A DNA stretch of 64,000 nucleotides from Microstegium vimineum (lineage: Eukaryota > Streptophyta > Magnoliopsida > Poales > Poaceae): positions 5,149,184 to 5,213,183 of the forward strand of contig CM039133.1 of NCBI GenBank assembly GCA_022036555.1. The letters are read 5' to 3'. The notes under the pieces are model-generated. The model was given only the letters and a program-made list of their open reading frames with translations, searched no databases and was not told the DNA's origin. A program made the translations under genes and the position numbers. Position 1 is the first letter of the stretch. The number at the start of each line of letters is the position of its first letter. Below are positions 1 to 11,500 of this stretch, piece after piece.

Positions 1-310
1 CTCGGAGCGGGGCTCGGCGCGCGGTGGCGGTGGAGCAGCTCGGCGGTGGCGGTGGCGGTGGCGGCGGAGCGTGGCTCTCGGCGGTGGAGCAGCACGGCGC
101 GCGGCGGCGGGTAACGCGGTGGAGCAGCGGCGGCGGTGGAGCAGTGGCGGCGATGGAGCAGCGGCGGATGTGTTGGAGCAGCGGCGCGTAGGTGGACGGT
201 GAAGCAGCGGCGGCGGTGGAGCAGCGGTGGCGGAATTCGGCAGCCTGACGGCGTCGGATTCAAAAATCGCGCCTCCGGTGACGACGGAATTCGGAGTGCC
301 GCACGCTGTA
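1..310. repeat. GC-rich GGC/GGAGCAGCGG low-complexity tract
   Basis: This stretch consists of degenerate GGCGGTGGAGCAGC units in tandem. The open frame at 136-363 is glycine/arginine/tryptophan-rich and reflects the repeat, so I do not call it a gene. It lies on the left flank of the palindromic subterminal repeats and is probably still inside the CACTA element whose right end is at 5619, because no left terminus or left exon flank is seen before position 1. Confidence 0.6.
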
Positions 311-317
311 ATTTATA

Positions 318-500
318 TTGGACGACATTAGTACAGGCGGGTCATATTGACCACCGCCTATGAAAATATTAGTACAGGCGGTGGTCAATATGGCCCGCCT
401 GTACTAATACATTAGTACAGGCGGCGGTCAATGACGCCCGCCTGTACTAATACATTAGTACAGGCGGCCCTCATTGACAGCCGCCTGTACTAATGTTTTT
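318..500. repeat. Palindromic subterminal repeats, TTAGTACAGGCGG type
   Basis: Three successive inverted units of TTAGTACAGGCGG and CCGCCTGTACTAA alternate here with short spacers. Such arrays near CACTA ends are known binding sites for the TNPA-type protein. The word differs from the one at the right end (TTACACAGGCGG), so the two ends diverge or belong to two related elements. Confidence 0.7.
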
Positions 501-519
501 CCATTTTGAGTTTGTTAAT

Positions 520-1150
520 TTAGTTAGTTTATTTAGTAATTAGTTAAATTAGTTAGTTAATTTAGTTATTGTTGGTTAAGTTAGTTAGTTTATGTATTAG
601 GTTAATTTAGTTAGTTTAGTAATTAATTTAATTAGTTAATTTAGTTAGTTAAATTAATTAGTTTAGTTTATTAATTTAGTTAGTTAATTTAGTTAGTTTA
701 TGTATTAGGTTAATTTAGTTAGTTTAGTAATTAGTTAATTTAGTTAGTAATTAGTTTATTCCCTTTATTTAGTTTAGTTAGTAATTAATGGTATGTTAAT
801 TAGGGTTAGTGGATTAATTTAGTTAGTGTTTATTAGTTAGTTTAGTTAGTTATTAGGGTTAGTTATTATTTCATGTACTTAATTAAAGGCTTGTTTATTT
901 AGTAATTAGTTAATTTAGTTAGTTAATTTAGTAATTAGTTAATTTAGTTAGTGTTTACTAATAATAGGTTTGTTAGTTAACTTAGTAAGTAATTGAAGGT
1001 CATTTATTCCCTTTATTTAGTTTAGTTAGTAATTAAAGGCTTGTTTAATAGGGTTAGTTATTATTTCATGTACCTAGGGTTCGTGAATTAATTAAGTTTT
1101 TAATTAAAGGTTTGTTAATTAGGGTTAGTTAATATTTCATGTACCTAGGG
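520..1150. repeat. AT-rich TTAGTTAATTTAGTTAG repeat, left arm of an inverted pair
   Basis: The region is built from degenerate TTAGTTAATTTAG units and ends with blocks reading TTAGGGTTAGTTATTATTTC and ATGTACCTAGGGTT. The reverse complements of the latter occur at about 4660-4975, on the other side of the transposase gene. No coding sequence is visible. Confidence 0.65.
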
Positions 1151-1516
1151 TTAGTAAATAATATAGAATCCAAAGGTATACAAGAAGGGGAAAGAGGTTT
1201 TAATTAAGATTTGTTTAATTAAGTTAGAAAATAATATCATAGTCCAAAGGTATACAACAAGGAGAAATGTAAACATCTTGCTTAATAAGAAAGAGTAGCA
1301 TTAGGTACAAATGATAAGTGATACATTAATTAGTTACATGATAAACAATCTAGCGTGCTACAGTCCTTCCTTGTCCATCATGGCGCACCCAGGGCAAAGA
1401 GGTTTGCGGGATACTTTTCTCCACATTTTTATCTTTTCTTCAAAGTTTGTAAAAAGAGACATCTCGCTGAACTGATTAACATCCTCTAAATCCATTACAC
1501 CATCAACTCCTACAAT

Positions 1517-4461
1517 TTATTGCTTTCCAGGGATTGCTACGTGCTTTGGCTTTTGGGTACTTTTCTTTTCATTCGTAGATAGAATTTGTTCCACATAGAA
1601 CACCTGTGCAGCACGGTTAGCAAGGATCCACGGATCATCTTTGTAACCTACTTTACTTAGATCAAGAACTCTTTGGCCATAGTTATCCACAGTGACATGT
1701 TTATCTTGAACCCATCGACATCGGAACACTGGAATCTGCAGGCGTGGACCATATTCAACCTCCCATATGTCATCAATGAATCCAAAGTATGTAGTTTCTT
1801 CACCAGTTGTATCATCTACAGCCTCACATCGAACGCCACTATTCTGGGCCATGCGCTTGGTGTCCCTAAAACTTGTGGAAAATGTGAAGCCACTAATGTC
1901 ATAGCTCTGCCATGATATGACCTGGCTTGATGGTCCAGATGCTAAAATCTTGATGGTTTCTGATTCATCTATCATGTCCAAATTCTTTAGCCATACGGTG
2001 AACCGACGCTTGTGTTCCTTGTGTACCCAATCATTTGTGCATCCTGGATTCTCCTCACGAAGCTCTTTCATGTGCTGCTTGGTGAATGGGTCCATTATTA
2101 TGAGCTGTTGTAGTATGTTGTAATGTACCTCTAGGACTATGTTGTAATCTGGCGGGATGAATGATTTTCGTCCCATCCTCCCTCGTCCACCAAGTCTTCC
2201 CTCATGTCGCAACGGAGGCAAACCAATTGGTACCTGGTCTTTTAGGAGATTATTACATAATGGTCCTCCAGACTCAATGGCCTCTTCTGTAGTGTATGCC
2301 TCTATCATGGAACCCTCCGGATGAGCACGATTTGCCATATAGCCATTCAATATTGACATGAAACGCTCATACGTCCACATTTCATGGAAATACATGGGGC
2401 CCAATGCCTCAATTTGAGGCACCAAATGAACAATAAGGTGTACCATGATATCAAAGAACGATGGGGGAAAGCACATCTCCAACTGGCTCAATGTCTCTGC
2501 AGCAAATTTCTGTAGGGACTCTAACTCATCACGGATAATTACCTTCTCAGATATCTTATTGAAGAAGTAGCACAACCGTGTGATTCCCATCTTTAAAAAC
2601 ACTGGATTTATAGCCCTGATGGCAATAGGAAGAAAAGTGGTCAGCATTACATGACAATCATGTGAGTTATAGTTGGTGAGTGCAAGGTCTTTCATCGAAA
2701 CAAGACTCCTTATGTTGGAGCAGAAACCAGATGGAACTTTTAAATTCTTCAACCACACACACATTGCATGTTTCTCCTCTCTGTTCAGGCTATAGCTTGC
2801 TGCCGGTAGATGGTACTTCCCATTCTCTAGGAGTACAGGGTGAAGTTCTTTTCTGATCTTTAAATGTTGCATGTCCAAATGTGAATTGAGACCTTCCTTT
2901 GTCTTGCTCTTTATGTCTAGCAAAGTTCCAACTACGCTGTCAAACACGTTCTTCTGAACATGCATACCATCGATCGCATGTCGTACGTCTAAGTCTTTCC
3001 AGTACAATAAGTACTTAAAGAAAATAGACTTCTTCTTAAAGAAAATATTCTGAACATGCATCTCTTGCATTAAGGGCTCTAGAAATACATCCATATCAAC
3101 TCCAGGTTGGGTAGGTCCAGAAATAAGAATGGTTAGCAAAAGATATTTCTTTTTTGACACAACCATGAAGGAAGGTTGTATATTGTCATGATCACTGGCC
3201 ATGTGCTGTGCGTGCTGCTCCTCTCAGCAAATGGATTCATTCCATCAGTACTCAGAGCAAACCTTACATTTCGTGGGTCCTCAGCAAAGTCTGGATATTT
3301 CTTATCGAATTCTTGCCATTGCTTTGCATCGGCTGGATGTCGTAACTTTCCATCATCTTTCCTTTCATCAGAAGCATGCCACGTCATAAGTTCTGCATCA
3401 TCAGGGTTTGCAAACAAACACCTCAAACGATCAACCACAGGGAGATACCATATCACCAATGCAGGAATTCTTCTCAACGCATAATAGTCCACTTCGATAT
3501 TGCTAGTGGGCTTTGAACGTTTGTCTTGTTGACTCTTTGTTTGCGTCTTCTTTCGCTTCCGCCCTGAAGAAACAGAGGCTGAATTCTCTTCCTCTTGATA
3601 ATCTTTATTCGTCTTGTACCTACTAGCACCGCAGTTTGGACAACTGTCTAAGTCTTTATACTGATCACCCCGATATAGGATACAATGATTTCTACATGCG
3701 TGGATCTTCTCAACACCCATCGTAAGTGGACTGACTAGCTTCTTTGCATAGTATGTGTTAGCAGGCACTCTGTTCTCCTTAGGAATAAGATCTCCAAGTA
3801 CACGCAATAAATCATTGAAACTAGCATCGGACCAACCATATCTAGCCTTAATCGTCAAAAACTGAAGAACAGCCCGTAGTGTCGACCACTCTTTGGTGCA
3901 ACCGTTCGACTCGTCGTACAAAGGCTCTTCTGCTGCCTTCTTCAAGACTTCCATTCGCTTCATGAAGAATATTGATGGATCCGCACAACGGTTCATTATT
4001 GCCTCTAAGAAATCTGCATCTTCAATGGCATCAGTGTTAACATGCTGAGTTTCATTAACATCGGACGTAGAATTATGAGTTTGATTGACATCTGGCATAA
4101 CATGATGGGTTTCATTGATATCTGGCATAGCATCGCATTCATTGAGATATGGCATTGGACCCTCCACATTGATGTTACTTGCAGTGTTGTCAGTTGTCCG
4201 CATATAAGGTGTAGAACTACCCTCACCATGTTTTGTCCAAATCAAGTAGTCCTCCACAAATCCTCTGCAAACCAGATGAGAAGTGATTGCTTCCACATTG
4301 TCAAATACCACAATATTTTTACAGTCTGCGCATGGACAACATATGTGCTTCGCCTTTGTTCTCTGAGCATGTATCTTCATGGCATCAATAAATTTCTGGA
4401 CCTCCACTACATAAGATGGGTCTAATCTTGATAAGTTGTACATCCATAATGACGTCTCCAT
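1517..4461 (-). pseudogene. TNP2-type CACTA transposase, frameshifted and internally deleted
   Basis: The product would cut and rejoin CACTA ends in the nucleus. The upstream frame (4461 to 3133, 442 aa) carries the transposase-associated domain with paired cysteines (CCPCADCKN), then an acidic linker and the start of TNP2 with LRHPADAKQWQEFDKKYP and FALSTDGMNPF. It shifts frame near 3160-3200 and continues in the 3202 to 1517 frame (561 aa) with LLLTILISGPTQPGVDMDV, the VRHAIDGMHVQKNV core, a DUF4218-like part (SMKDLALTNYNSHDCHVML, EMWTYERFMSILNGY) and a C-terminal DUF4216-like part (DDIWEVEYGP, PVFRCRW). The TNP2 stretch between PLMQEMH and KKKSIFFKYLLYW, which in the family holds the NLSGW and cysteine motifs, is absent. 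With the frameshift and the deletion I call it a pseudogene. Confidence 0.85.
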
Positions 4462-4479
4462 ATTTATCTGTAATTAGTT

Positions 4480-5300
4480 AGGAAAATATTGTATGTCACT
4501 CTAAAAACAAAACGAAAATAATCCCTCATAACTAAGATTCTATCCTCCATCAATTAAATAGATATGAAAACCTACCTCTTACAAAATTTACAAAATAAAA
4601 AATTTAAATAATTATTTAAACTCATTTTTATAATTATAAGAATTAATTAAACGGAGATGGCATCTTGATTAACAAACCCTAAGTATAAGCAAAAATAACA
4701 AACCCTAATTAACAAACCCTAAGTACATGAAATACTAACTAACCCTAATTAATAAGCCATTAATTACTAACTAAATTAATTAACTAACTCTAAGTACATG
4801 AAATATCTAACCCTAAATAATAAACCATCAATTACTAACAAAATTTATTGAAAAACCTAAGCTACATGAAATAATAACTAACCCTATTTAACAAACCCTA
4901 AGTATAGACAATAATAACTAACCCTAATTAATAAAACATTAACTACTAAATTAATTCATAAACCCTAAGTATTCTATTACATAGATCTACTCACAAGAAT
5001 TCTAAAAAGTATTTATTTTCTATAATCCGAGCAAGATACAATTTACTATGAATTTACAAAAAAAATAGCTAAAACTCTCTCTCTTGCCCTAGCTATGAAC
5101 CCTAACCCTAGATTTAGAGCACCTCCAATACAAGAATTGAACTAAAGAATCACTAAAAAAATGGCGGCAACGACACTAACTAACCTTTTGGAAGTTTCTC
5201 ACCAAAGAAATGAAGTTCAAAACATCCCCCCTCGGAATCGCCACCTCTGTGTCGGTCACTGTGCATACACGGGAGTAACTGTTCTTGTCTGGAGGTGGAA
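4480..5300. repeat. AT-rich AACCCTAATTAA repeat, right arm of an inverted pair, and TNP2 5' region
   Basis: Between the TNP2 start codon and the terminal repeats lies AT-rich sequence with repeated AACCCTAAGTACATGAAATA and AACTAACCCTAATTAA units (4660-4975). These are the reverse complement of units at 1040-1160. The AACCCTA words are telomere-like only by chance. The TNP2 promoter and leader should lie here, but I cannot point to a TATA box with confidence. Confidence 0.6.
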
Positions 5301-5309
5301 GAAGGGAAT

Positions 5310-5619
5310 TTATTACAGAATTAACACAGACGGTTGGTAAGGAGGACCGCCTGTGTAAATAGCCCTATATTTACGCAGGCGGTTGATAATGTCAGCCGCC
5401 TGTGTTATTTACACAGGCGGTACACAGGCGGCTGACATTATCAACCGCCTGTGTAAATTTACACAGGCGGTAGAGATAAGAGAGCCGCCTGTGTAAATTG
5501 TTTTACACAGGCGGTTCTCTTGCTGGGCCCACCCTATTTTTTGTACTGACGTCATGAAGTTGTGAACCGCCTGTGCAAAAAAATACAACGTGGCAGCAAA
5601 AATGTTTTCTGTAGTAGTG
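5310..5619. repeat. Right terminal and subterminal repeats of the CACTA element
   Basis: Inverted TTACACAGGCGG and CCGCCTGTGTAA units occur about four times and form perfect hairpins. They are followed by the terminus ATGTTTTCTGTAGTAGTG. An ATG inside this tract opens a frame (5562-5771) that runs into the peptide exon, so a chimeric reading frame exists, but it lacks a signal peptide. Confidence 0.8.
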
Positions 5620-5771
5620 AGTGCAACGACGTACATTATGAGTGCAATCACGAAACAGGGTTTCATTTCTGCGAAGCTTCGTGTTCTGCCATTGCAAGCT
5701 CCCATGGCAGTTCGTACCATAAAGCATCTTGCGATGGTGCGAACAGGTGCTGCTGCAAGTACATCGTATAG
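5620..5771 (+). pseudogene. Cysteine-rich secreted peptide, exon 2 only (copy A)
   Basis: This is the mature-peptide exon of the eight-cysteine family, cut at its 5' side by the CACTA terminus. Translation in the frame of the intact copy at 58743 gives ECNDVHYECNHETGFHFC and then EASC, with cysteine spacing C-x6-C-x8-C-x3-C-x15-C-x5-CCC, so all eight cysteines remain. The stop comes early (TAG at 5769-5771) because a few bases differ after the CCC triplet, so the tail seen at 58900-58951 is lost. The sequence after the stop, up to about 5958, still aligns with the 3' UTR of the 58449 gene. The signal-peptide exon should lie left of position 1, beyond the CACTA element. The coding unit is separated from its promoter and is surely non-functional. 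Confidence 0.8.
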
Positions 5772-5959
5772 TACCGTCCACTTCGCATCTGTTGTTCTCC
5801 CATGCATGATGGACAAATAAATGAAATATATACTGTCTATGTAACAACCATTGGATCACCGTATGCCTATTGATCTATTAATTAATCCATCCAATGATAT
5901 ATATGTCATCTTTGTTACATATATATAACGTTGTTACTAATAATACTAATAACGTGCTT

Positions 5960-5975
5960 GCACTCGAGATCTGTT
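5960..5975. repeat. LINE target-site duplication, left copy
   Basis: GCACTCGAGATCTGTT at 5960-5975 recurs exactly at 23197-23212. The left copy runs straight into a T tract, the reverse complement of a poly(A) tail, as expected for a minus-strand LINE insertion. Confidence 0.9.
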
Positions 5976-6119
5976 TTTTTTTTGAAACATCCGGTTGCCC
6001 GACATATCATTGATTAAGAAGAGGAGAGGTTTCGGGGTCATACGACCCCCATAAAGGCGCGAGAGGCGCCACCAAAGCCAGCAAACCACTGCTGTGGTTG
6101 AGAACTCTAGGCTAACTAA

Positions 6120-7624
6120 TTACTCAAAAAACAAATTGCGATCTAAAAGGGGTCGAAGGATTCTCCCTCCCGCCATGGACCAAAGAGAGCAGGCGTCCTT
6201 GATTTCCATGAAAACTGCATGTGTCGTGCATTTTGATTGTCTGAAAACAACCGCATTCCGTTGCTTCCAGATGCACCACAAGGTGAGAATGGCTAAGGTG
6301 TGCGCAGCCTTGGTACATTCTCTCGTCATCGCCACGAACCAACATTCACAGTCTGATCCATCCGTCCAAAATGGCGGCAACAAATTTTGACAGCCACTCC
6401 ATGCTGTCAGCTTGCTCCAGACTAGTCGCGAGAAGGGACATTCAATAAATAGATGGGTGGCAGTTTCCAAATTCCGCTCGCATAGGGCGCAAAAATAGTT
6501 ATTCTCCCACCCCCTCAACTGTAGGCGTGCTGCAGTCCAGAGCCTATTACGCAGTAGGAGCCACATGAAAAATTTGCATCTAGGCGGAGTCCAGAGCCCA
6601 GATGAGTGTTGGAAAGGTGGAAAGAGTGTGTCCAGCAAATTGAATCTCATAGGCCGATTTTGCTGAATATTGCCAAGAGCTTTCTAGTGTCAAGTTATCA
6701 TGTCCTCTTGCGGGTCACTCAAGTCCAGGTGTACAGATTGTACTAGGTTCCATAAGCTGAAAAACTGACCGAGGAGATCATTGTTCATAACATAGGCCAC
6801 ATCTCTAATCCATTTTCCACCTTGTATGGCATCTCTGACAGTTCTGTTCTTCCTTTTGTTGTGGCTGTATAGGAGCGGGAACAAAAACAATGATGCCTGA
6901 CCATGGATCCAGCTGGACCTCCAAAAGGATGTCTTGACACCATTATGGACTGATACCCGTGTTGCTGTGATGAAAAGGAACTCATCCACCTCATCCGTCG
7001 GAAGCTCTGTACCCACCCATGGCCTATCAGGATACAGCCAAGAGAACCACAGCCAACGTAATCGTAAAGCCCGGCTAATTTTTTCCAAATCTAGTATGCC
7101 CAAACCTCCATAAGCAATTGGCTTAGCCACCACAGTCCAGCTTACTTTGCATTTCCCCCCTATTATGTTGCCGTCCCCAGCCCACAGGAAGCGACGCCGC
7201 ACTTTGTCCAAGTCTTCATGTAGTTGGTCAAGTATGCCTTGCAGCTTGTCAATGGCCAAAATGAAGAGATATGGTGACAGTGGGTCACCCTGTCTTAATC
7301 CCCTCTCATGCTTAATTTTTTCCTCAACAGTACCATTTAGTAGAACTGAGGAGTGTGATGTTCTAAGTAAAGCAGCTAGCCAATCTCTCCATTTCACGCT
7401 AAACCCTCTGTGCTCCAGCAACTCAAGGAGATACTCCCAGGAGACTGTATCAAAGGCCTTCGAGATGTCCAATTTGAAAAGCAGCGCCGGCGTCTTGGTT
7501 CTGTGGTATGCATCTTCGCTTAATAAACACGCTCTGTGAATTGGACACCAAGGTGCTTATGTGGTGTGAGAGGCGGATGGCGAGTGTCTTGGTGATAAGT
7601 TTAGCGAAGGAATGTATCAAGCTG
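6120..7624 (-). pseudogene. LINE ORF2, C-terminal half (reverse transcriptase and zf-RVT)
   Basis: Reading on minus from the gypsy junction, the first part (SLIHSFAKLITKTLAIRL, then SQSVFIKRR) and MDISKAFDTVSWEYLLELL, with HERGLRQGDPLSPYLFILA, are reverse-transcriptase motifs. The text then jumps from AIDKLQGIL to DQLHEDLDKVRRRFLWAG. The segment with the catalytic FADD/YADD box is missing, so the enzyme could not work. The 6650-6120 frame holds the zinc-binding domain (CKFFMWLLLRNRLWTAARL and CALCERNLETATHLFIEC). Frameshifts separate the pieces. Confidence 0.8.
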
Positions 7625-7629
7625 ATTGG
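7625..7629. repeat. Gypsy-1 target-site duplication ATTGG (partner 21204-21208)
   Basis: ATTGG directly precedes the LTR start TGTTGACAC at 7630 and directly follows the LTR end GTGTCAACA at 21203. Joining the LINE across the two copies restores the reverse-transcriptase reading frame. Confidence 0.93.
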
Positions 7630-8461
7630 TGTTGACACTGTTTTTGTACGGGTCAATATTAAACCAAGTGTACTGATCGGTAAAGGGGTAAATATTGTTC
7701 CTCATCGACATCAAGGGGCTATCGGTTTCATTACCGATGAAAGCAGAAAGATCTGGCGATGGTTGATGTGATGGAAGAAGCGTTAAGGAAAAAAGAAGGG
7801 TATTTGCCGATTGAAAGGTGTTGCCGATGGAAACAGAAAAATGTTGCCGATCGGGAATATTGCCGATGGATGCAGGATATAGCTGACGTCAGTGGAAAGA
7901 TGCCAATGGTAATGGAAGAAGGTTGCGGATGGAAAGAAATCTGCCGATGGAAAGTGTCATCGCGAAGAAAATAGATAAGGAAACTGATGATTTTATACCA
8001 GTATTATTATCTCAGTTTGAGTCCGACTCTTGCATGAGTCATTTATTTCCTTAAAAGTAGGAGTTTTGTTTAGGTATGAGTCGTGTCTGTCTGCAACTCC
8101 TTTTACCGGAGTATAAATATGTACCCAAGGGCGATGTAAAAAATATTCAATCCAATCAAACAAATCTATTATTTTCATCCTACTTTTTCAGCATCTACTT
8201 TTTCGCATTAGCTATAGTTTATCTACGAGTTCTTACGACGCCTCGATGGCTGCATCTGCAAGATCTTCGTCGTCTTCGCAAGTTCCGCGTTTTGATCAAG
8301 TTGAGCTTTGATGTCCGGGCGCATCGCTGTCGTCTCGTTCAAGCTTGTTCTAGTTATCGTCCTTGTCGATTAACTGGTCAAATCGACTGACACACCTTTG
8401 GATATCGAGTTCGGGTATAAGCCCGAGGTGTTCGTAGATCCGATGCTTTTTTGTGTCAACA
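7630..8461 (+). repeat. 5' LTR of gypsy-1
   Basis: The LTR begins TGTTGACACTG and ends TTGTGTCAACA (832 bp). The partner is 20411-21203 (793 bp), which lacks about 40 bp of the GCCGATGG-rich U3 present here (around 7825-7865). Apart from that and scattered substitutions the two agree, which implies a fairly recent insertion. The LTR promoter probably lies at GTATAAATAT, 8111-8120. Confidence 0.92.
8111..8120 (+). promoter_or_regulatory. Putative LTR TATA box (gypsy-1 5' LTR)
   Basis: GAGTATAAATATGTNCCCAAGGG is conserved in all four LTRs of this family, at 8111, 20853, 35691 and 47545, although the U3 around it has diverged. That makes it the best candidate for the core promoter. Confidence 0.6.
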
Positions 8462-8468
8462 CCTCTTT

Positions 8469-8485
8469 TGGCACACCCGGTGGGA
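8469..8485 (+). promoter_or_regulatory. Primer-binding site of gypsy-1
   Basis: TGGCACACCCGGTGGGA lies seven bases after the LTR end and is identical in position and sequence in copy 2 (36125-36141). It starts with TGG, complementary to a tRNA CCA end. I cannot name the tRNA with certainty. Confidence 0.7.
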
Positions 8486-8512
8486 CCCTAGATACATCTC
8501 TTGATTACGATC

Positions 8513-11500
8513 ATGGGTGTTTCTACTGACGTCAATCCAAGGAACGTCATTGAAGTCTCTGAAGCGGATCTGAAAGATGATCAGAAACGGACTATGGAGC
8601 AGGCTATGGAGGAATACAAGCAGTTGTATCTGAAATCCTTCAGCCTAAATAGGAGTGGCGATGTAGTACAGAAGCAAGATCCGCCGTTGCCGCGACAGGT
8701 CACTTTCGATGCCAATCCTGGTAAGTTACAAGATATGGTTAATACCGCGTTAAATCAGGCGTTGATTAACCACTCTACGGTGTTGTCCAATACTGTATAT
8801 AATGTTGTCATGCAATCTTTCAAAGAAGGGCAGCCACCTAAATATATTGGTCCAGCGTATCATCAACCTGGGTTGGCATCTGCTACAATTTCATCGGTGG
8901 CTCCTGCATTTCAGCCTGTAAATCCTGCTGCCGATGAAGTTACACCGACAAGATCAAGCCCTGCAAGCATCGTTCGGCTAAGTACCGATCCGGCAGCGTC
9001 AGCAGCATCAGGACAGATGGTCCCGAACTGGTCGGCTCCCGCTAACTGGTGGGGGTACGGTATGCCTCCAGATTCGTCTGCCGACGCCAAGTTGATCCAA
9101 GACAATGCGGCGGGGAAGGCTCCTGTGGAATTGGCGACATCGGCACAACCGATGAGCCCGGCGATGCATCATGTTACGTCTGCTCCAAACATGCAGTTGC
9201 CGCCGGGGAATCTTAAGCTGGTCGTGCCCAAGATGTCTTGCGGGCAACCATCGGCAATTGCGTTGCCGATGCAACAGGATAGTACAGTTATAAACTATCC
9301 TATGATGATGGCGAACCCTCCAACGGGAGTGTCAGTGCATCAAGGGGGCACATTCGTTGACTATTCCAGGATGCAGGAACAGAAGGCGTCGGGTAACTAC
9401 CAATTATTGGTAGGTCACGTGCCGATGACCCACAACCCTGTGTGGGCCGATCCAATTCAACAACAGGTGGTGCAATCTGGGCACCCGATAACGGGGGCGC
9501 AACAATACCCTTACCCGGCCATCGTTCAGAATGAGACATCGGTGTATCGACCAGCGGTGTCCCAATACACCCCAGTCAGTTGGTGTCAGAGGATATACAT
9601 CGGCAAGTCAGCTGATGCAAAATATTCAGCAGGATGGTGTTACACCTACGCCAATTGGGCCAGCTTACCCACTACAGAGGCAAGAGGGGATGTATCAACC
9701 AGTCCAACCGATGAATGTCCAGCCTGCGCATCGGCGCATCAAGATGCATACTGGGCCGATAAGATTGCCGAAGTGATCAAAGAATAGTTAGGCATCAAGC
9801 CTAAGGTTAATACGTATTCTTATCGGACACCATATCCTCCGGCGTACGACTTGATTCCTCTTCCGAATCGGTACAAGGTGCCAGATTTCACAAAATTTTC
9901 TGGTGAAGATGATACGTCGATGATGGAGCATGTCAACCGCTTCATTATCCAATGTGGAGAAGCAGCTACCAGAGATGAACTAAGGGTGAGATTGTTTTCG
10001 TCATCCTTGTCTGGATCGGCATTTACGTGGTTCATCTCGCTTCCTCCAAACTCTGTAATTACTTGGGCCGATCTAGAGAAGCAGTTTCACAGATACTTCT
10101 TTTCTGGCGTGCATGAGAAGAGAATTACCGATTTAGTCAAGCTAAAGCAACGTAATGACGAATCGGTGGAGGGCTTCGTGCAAAGGCTTTGGACGTGAAG
10201 AACATGTGCGATAGCCTGGTGCTTGATGAACGACAGTTGGCGGATTTGGCCTTCCAAGGATTACTGCCACACCTCAAAGACAGGTATGCATCTCAAGAAT
10301 TCGAAAGCCTCAGTCATCTCGTGCAGAGAGTTGCCGATCAAGAGGTCAAAGCTTTCGAACCTAGGAAGACCTGGAACAAGAAGGTGTCCTTCGTTGAAGA
10401 AGAAGAAGATTTTGAGTCAGATGAAGGAACCGATATCGGCGTCGCTGAGTGGGTAAAAGACAAGAAGTCGATATCTTGTCCGTTCGGTCAGAAGGAGGCT
10501 GGAAGGTTTGCTTTTGACACTACTAAAGCCGATAGGATATTTGATCTCCTGCTTCAAGAAGGGCGAATTAAGTTGGCGCTTAATCAAGTAATTCCATCGG
10601 CTGAAGAGCTCAGAAGGATGAGGTATTGCAAATGGCATGATGCGACCTCACACACCACCAATGATTGCAAGGTATTTAGACAACAGTTGCAGTCAGAGAT
10701 CGGGGCTGGACGAATCAAATTTGACAATTCTAAAACCCAGAGGCCGATGAAGATCGACCAGCACCCGTTCCCGATCAATATGGTGGAAGCTAGTTGAAAA
10801 GTTAAAGTCCTAACGTCGGAAGCTACCAAGAAGAATACATCGGTAGACCCCAAGCATCAGATAGATGTGCGTGATGTGAAGGGAAAGAAGCATGCCGATG
10901 ATAAATGAGCCAAGCGGGTGGTTGACGAGAGTAACGGCATCAGGAGATCTCGGGGATACGATGTCGTTATCACGCACAGGCAACCACGACAGGAATATCG
11001 GCGCTCTCAAGAGGGGCAATATTGGCAATAGGAGGAAGAAAGGAACCAAGAATGGCGGCGACATAAGGATCATTGGAATTGCCCTTTCTTCATTCATTGT
11101 TGGTAAGAAGGCATCAAGTTGCCTACTGCTGATAATTGTCCTGAATGCAATGGATACTATCTCGCTGATCGGTCAGAAAAAAGGTCCCGCTTTGAAAGCC
11201 ATAGACCAAATTATACTCGGTCTATCAGGGGAAAGGAATCAGTACATGATCGGTTGGGGGGCAAGCTCAGTGTGCACAATAGGCTTGGCAAGCGTGTCCG
11301 TCGAGAGGACCTCGAAGAGAAGGCTAATGCAAGGGTACCCGATGAAGAAATATTCTCTAGAGATCCAAATATAAGGGGTGCCGCAAGCCGGCACGATGAG
11401 AGGCAGTACCAGCCAGTTTGGAAGACTAAGCTTCCTCAATGGTGTCCTAAAGGCCTAACAAAGACTCAGAAAAGAAGGATCCAACGTGAACGCCAAAATG

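Larger units (their letters stand above)
1..5619 (-). mobile_element. CACTA (En/Spm-type) DNA transposon, left end outside window
   Basis: The right terminus reads GTAGTAGTG at 5611-5619, which is CACTACTAC on the minus strand, the hallmark CACTA terminal inverted repeat. Inside it are palindromic subterminal repeats (5310-5580), a TNP2-type transposase on the minus strand (1517-4461), AT-rich inverted repeats on both sides of the transposase, and a second block of palindromic GCGG repeats at 318-500. The element interrupts exon 2 of a cysteine-rich peptide gene. The base right after it starts AGTGCAACGACG, which matches the exon of the intact copy at 58449, so the 3 bp target duplication should be AGT. 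The left end and the second (TNPA-like) gene, if present, lie before position 1. Transposase damage suggests it is no longer autonomous. Confidence 0.85.

Noticed and set aside
136..363. Short glycine/tryptophan/arginine-rich frame
   Set aside because: It follows the GGC repeat composition and has no domain, partner or splice evidence.
4660..4975. AACCCTA words resembling plant telomere repeat
   Set aside because: They are irregular, mixed with AATTAA and ACATGAAATA units, and mirror a block at 1040-1160. They belong to the CACTA inverted repeats.
5562..5771. A 69-codon open frame containing all eight cysteines
   Set aside because: Its first codons lie in the CACTA terminus and there is no signal peptide, so it is a fusion by chance, not a gene. 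It is recorded as exon 2 remnant.
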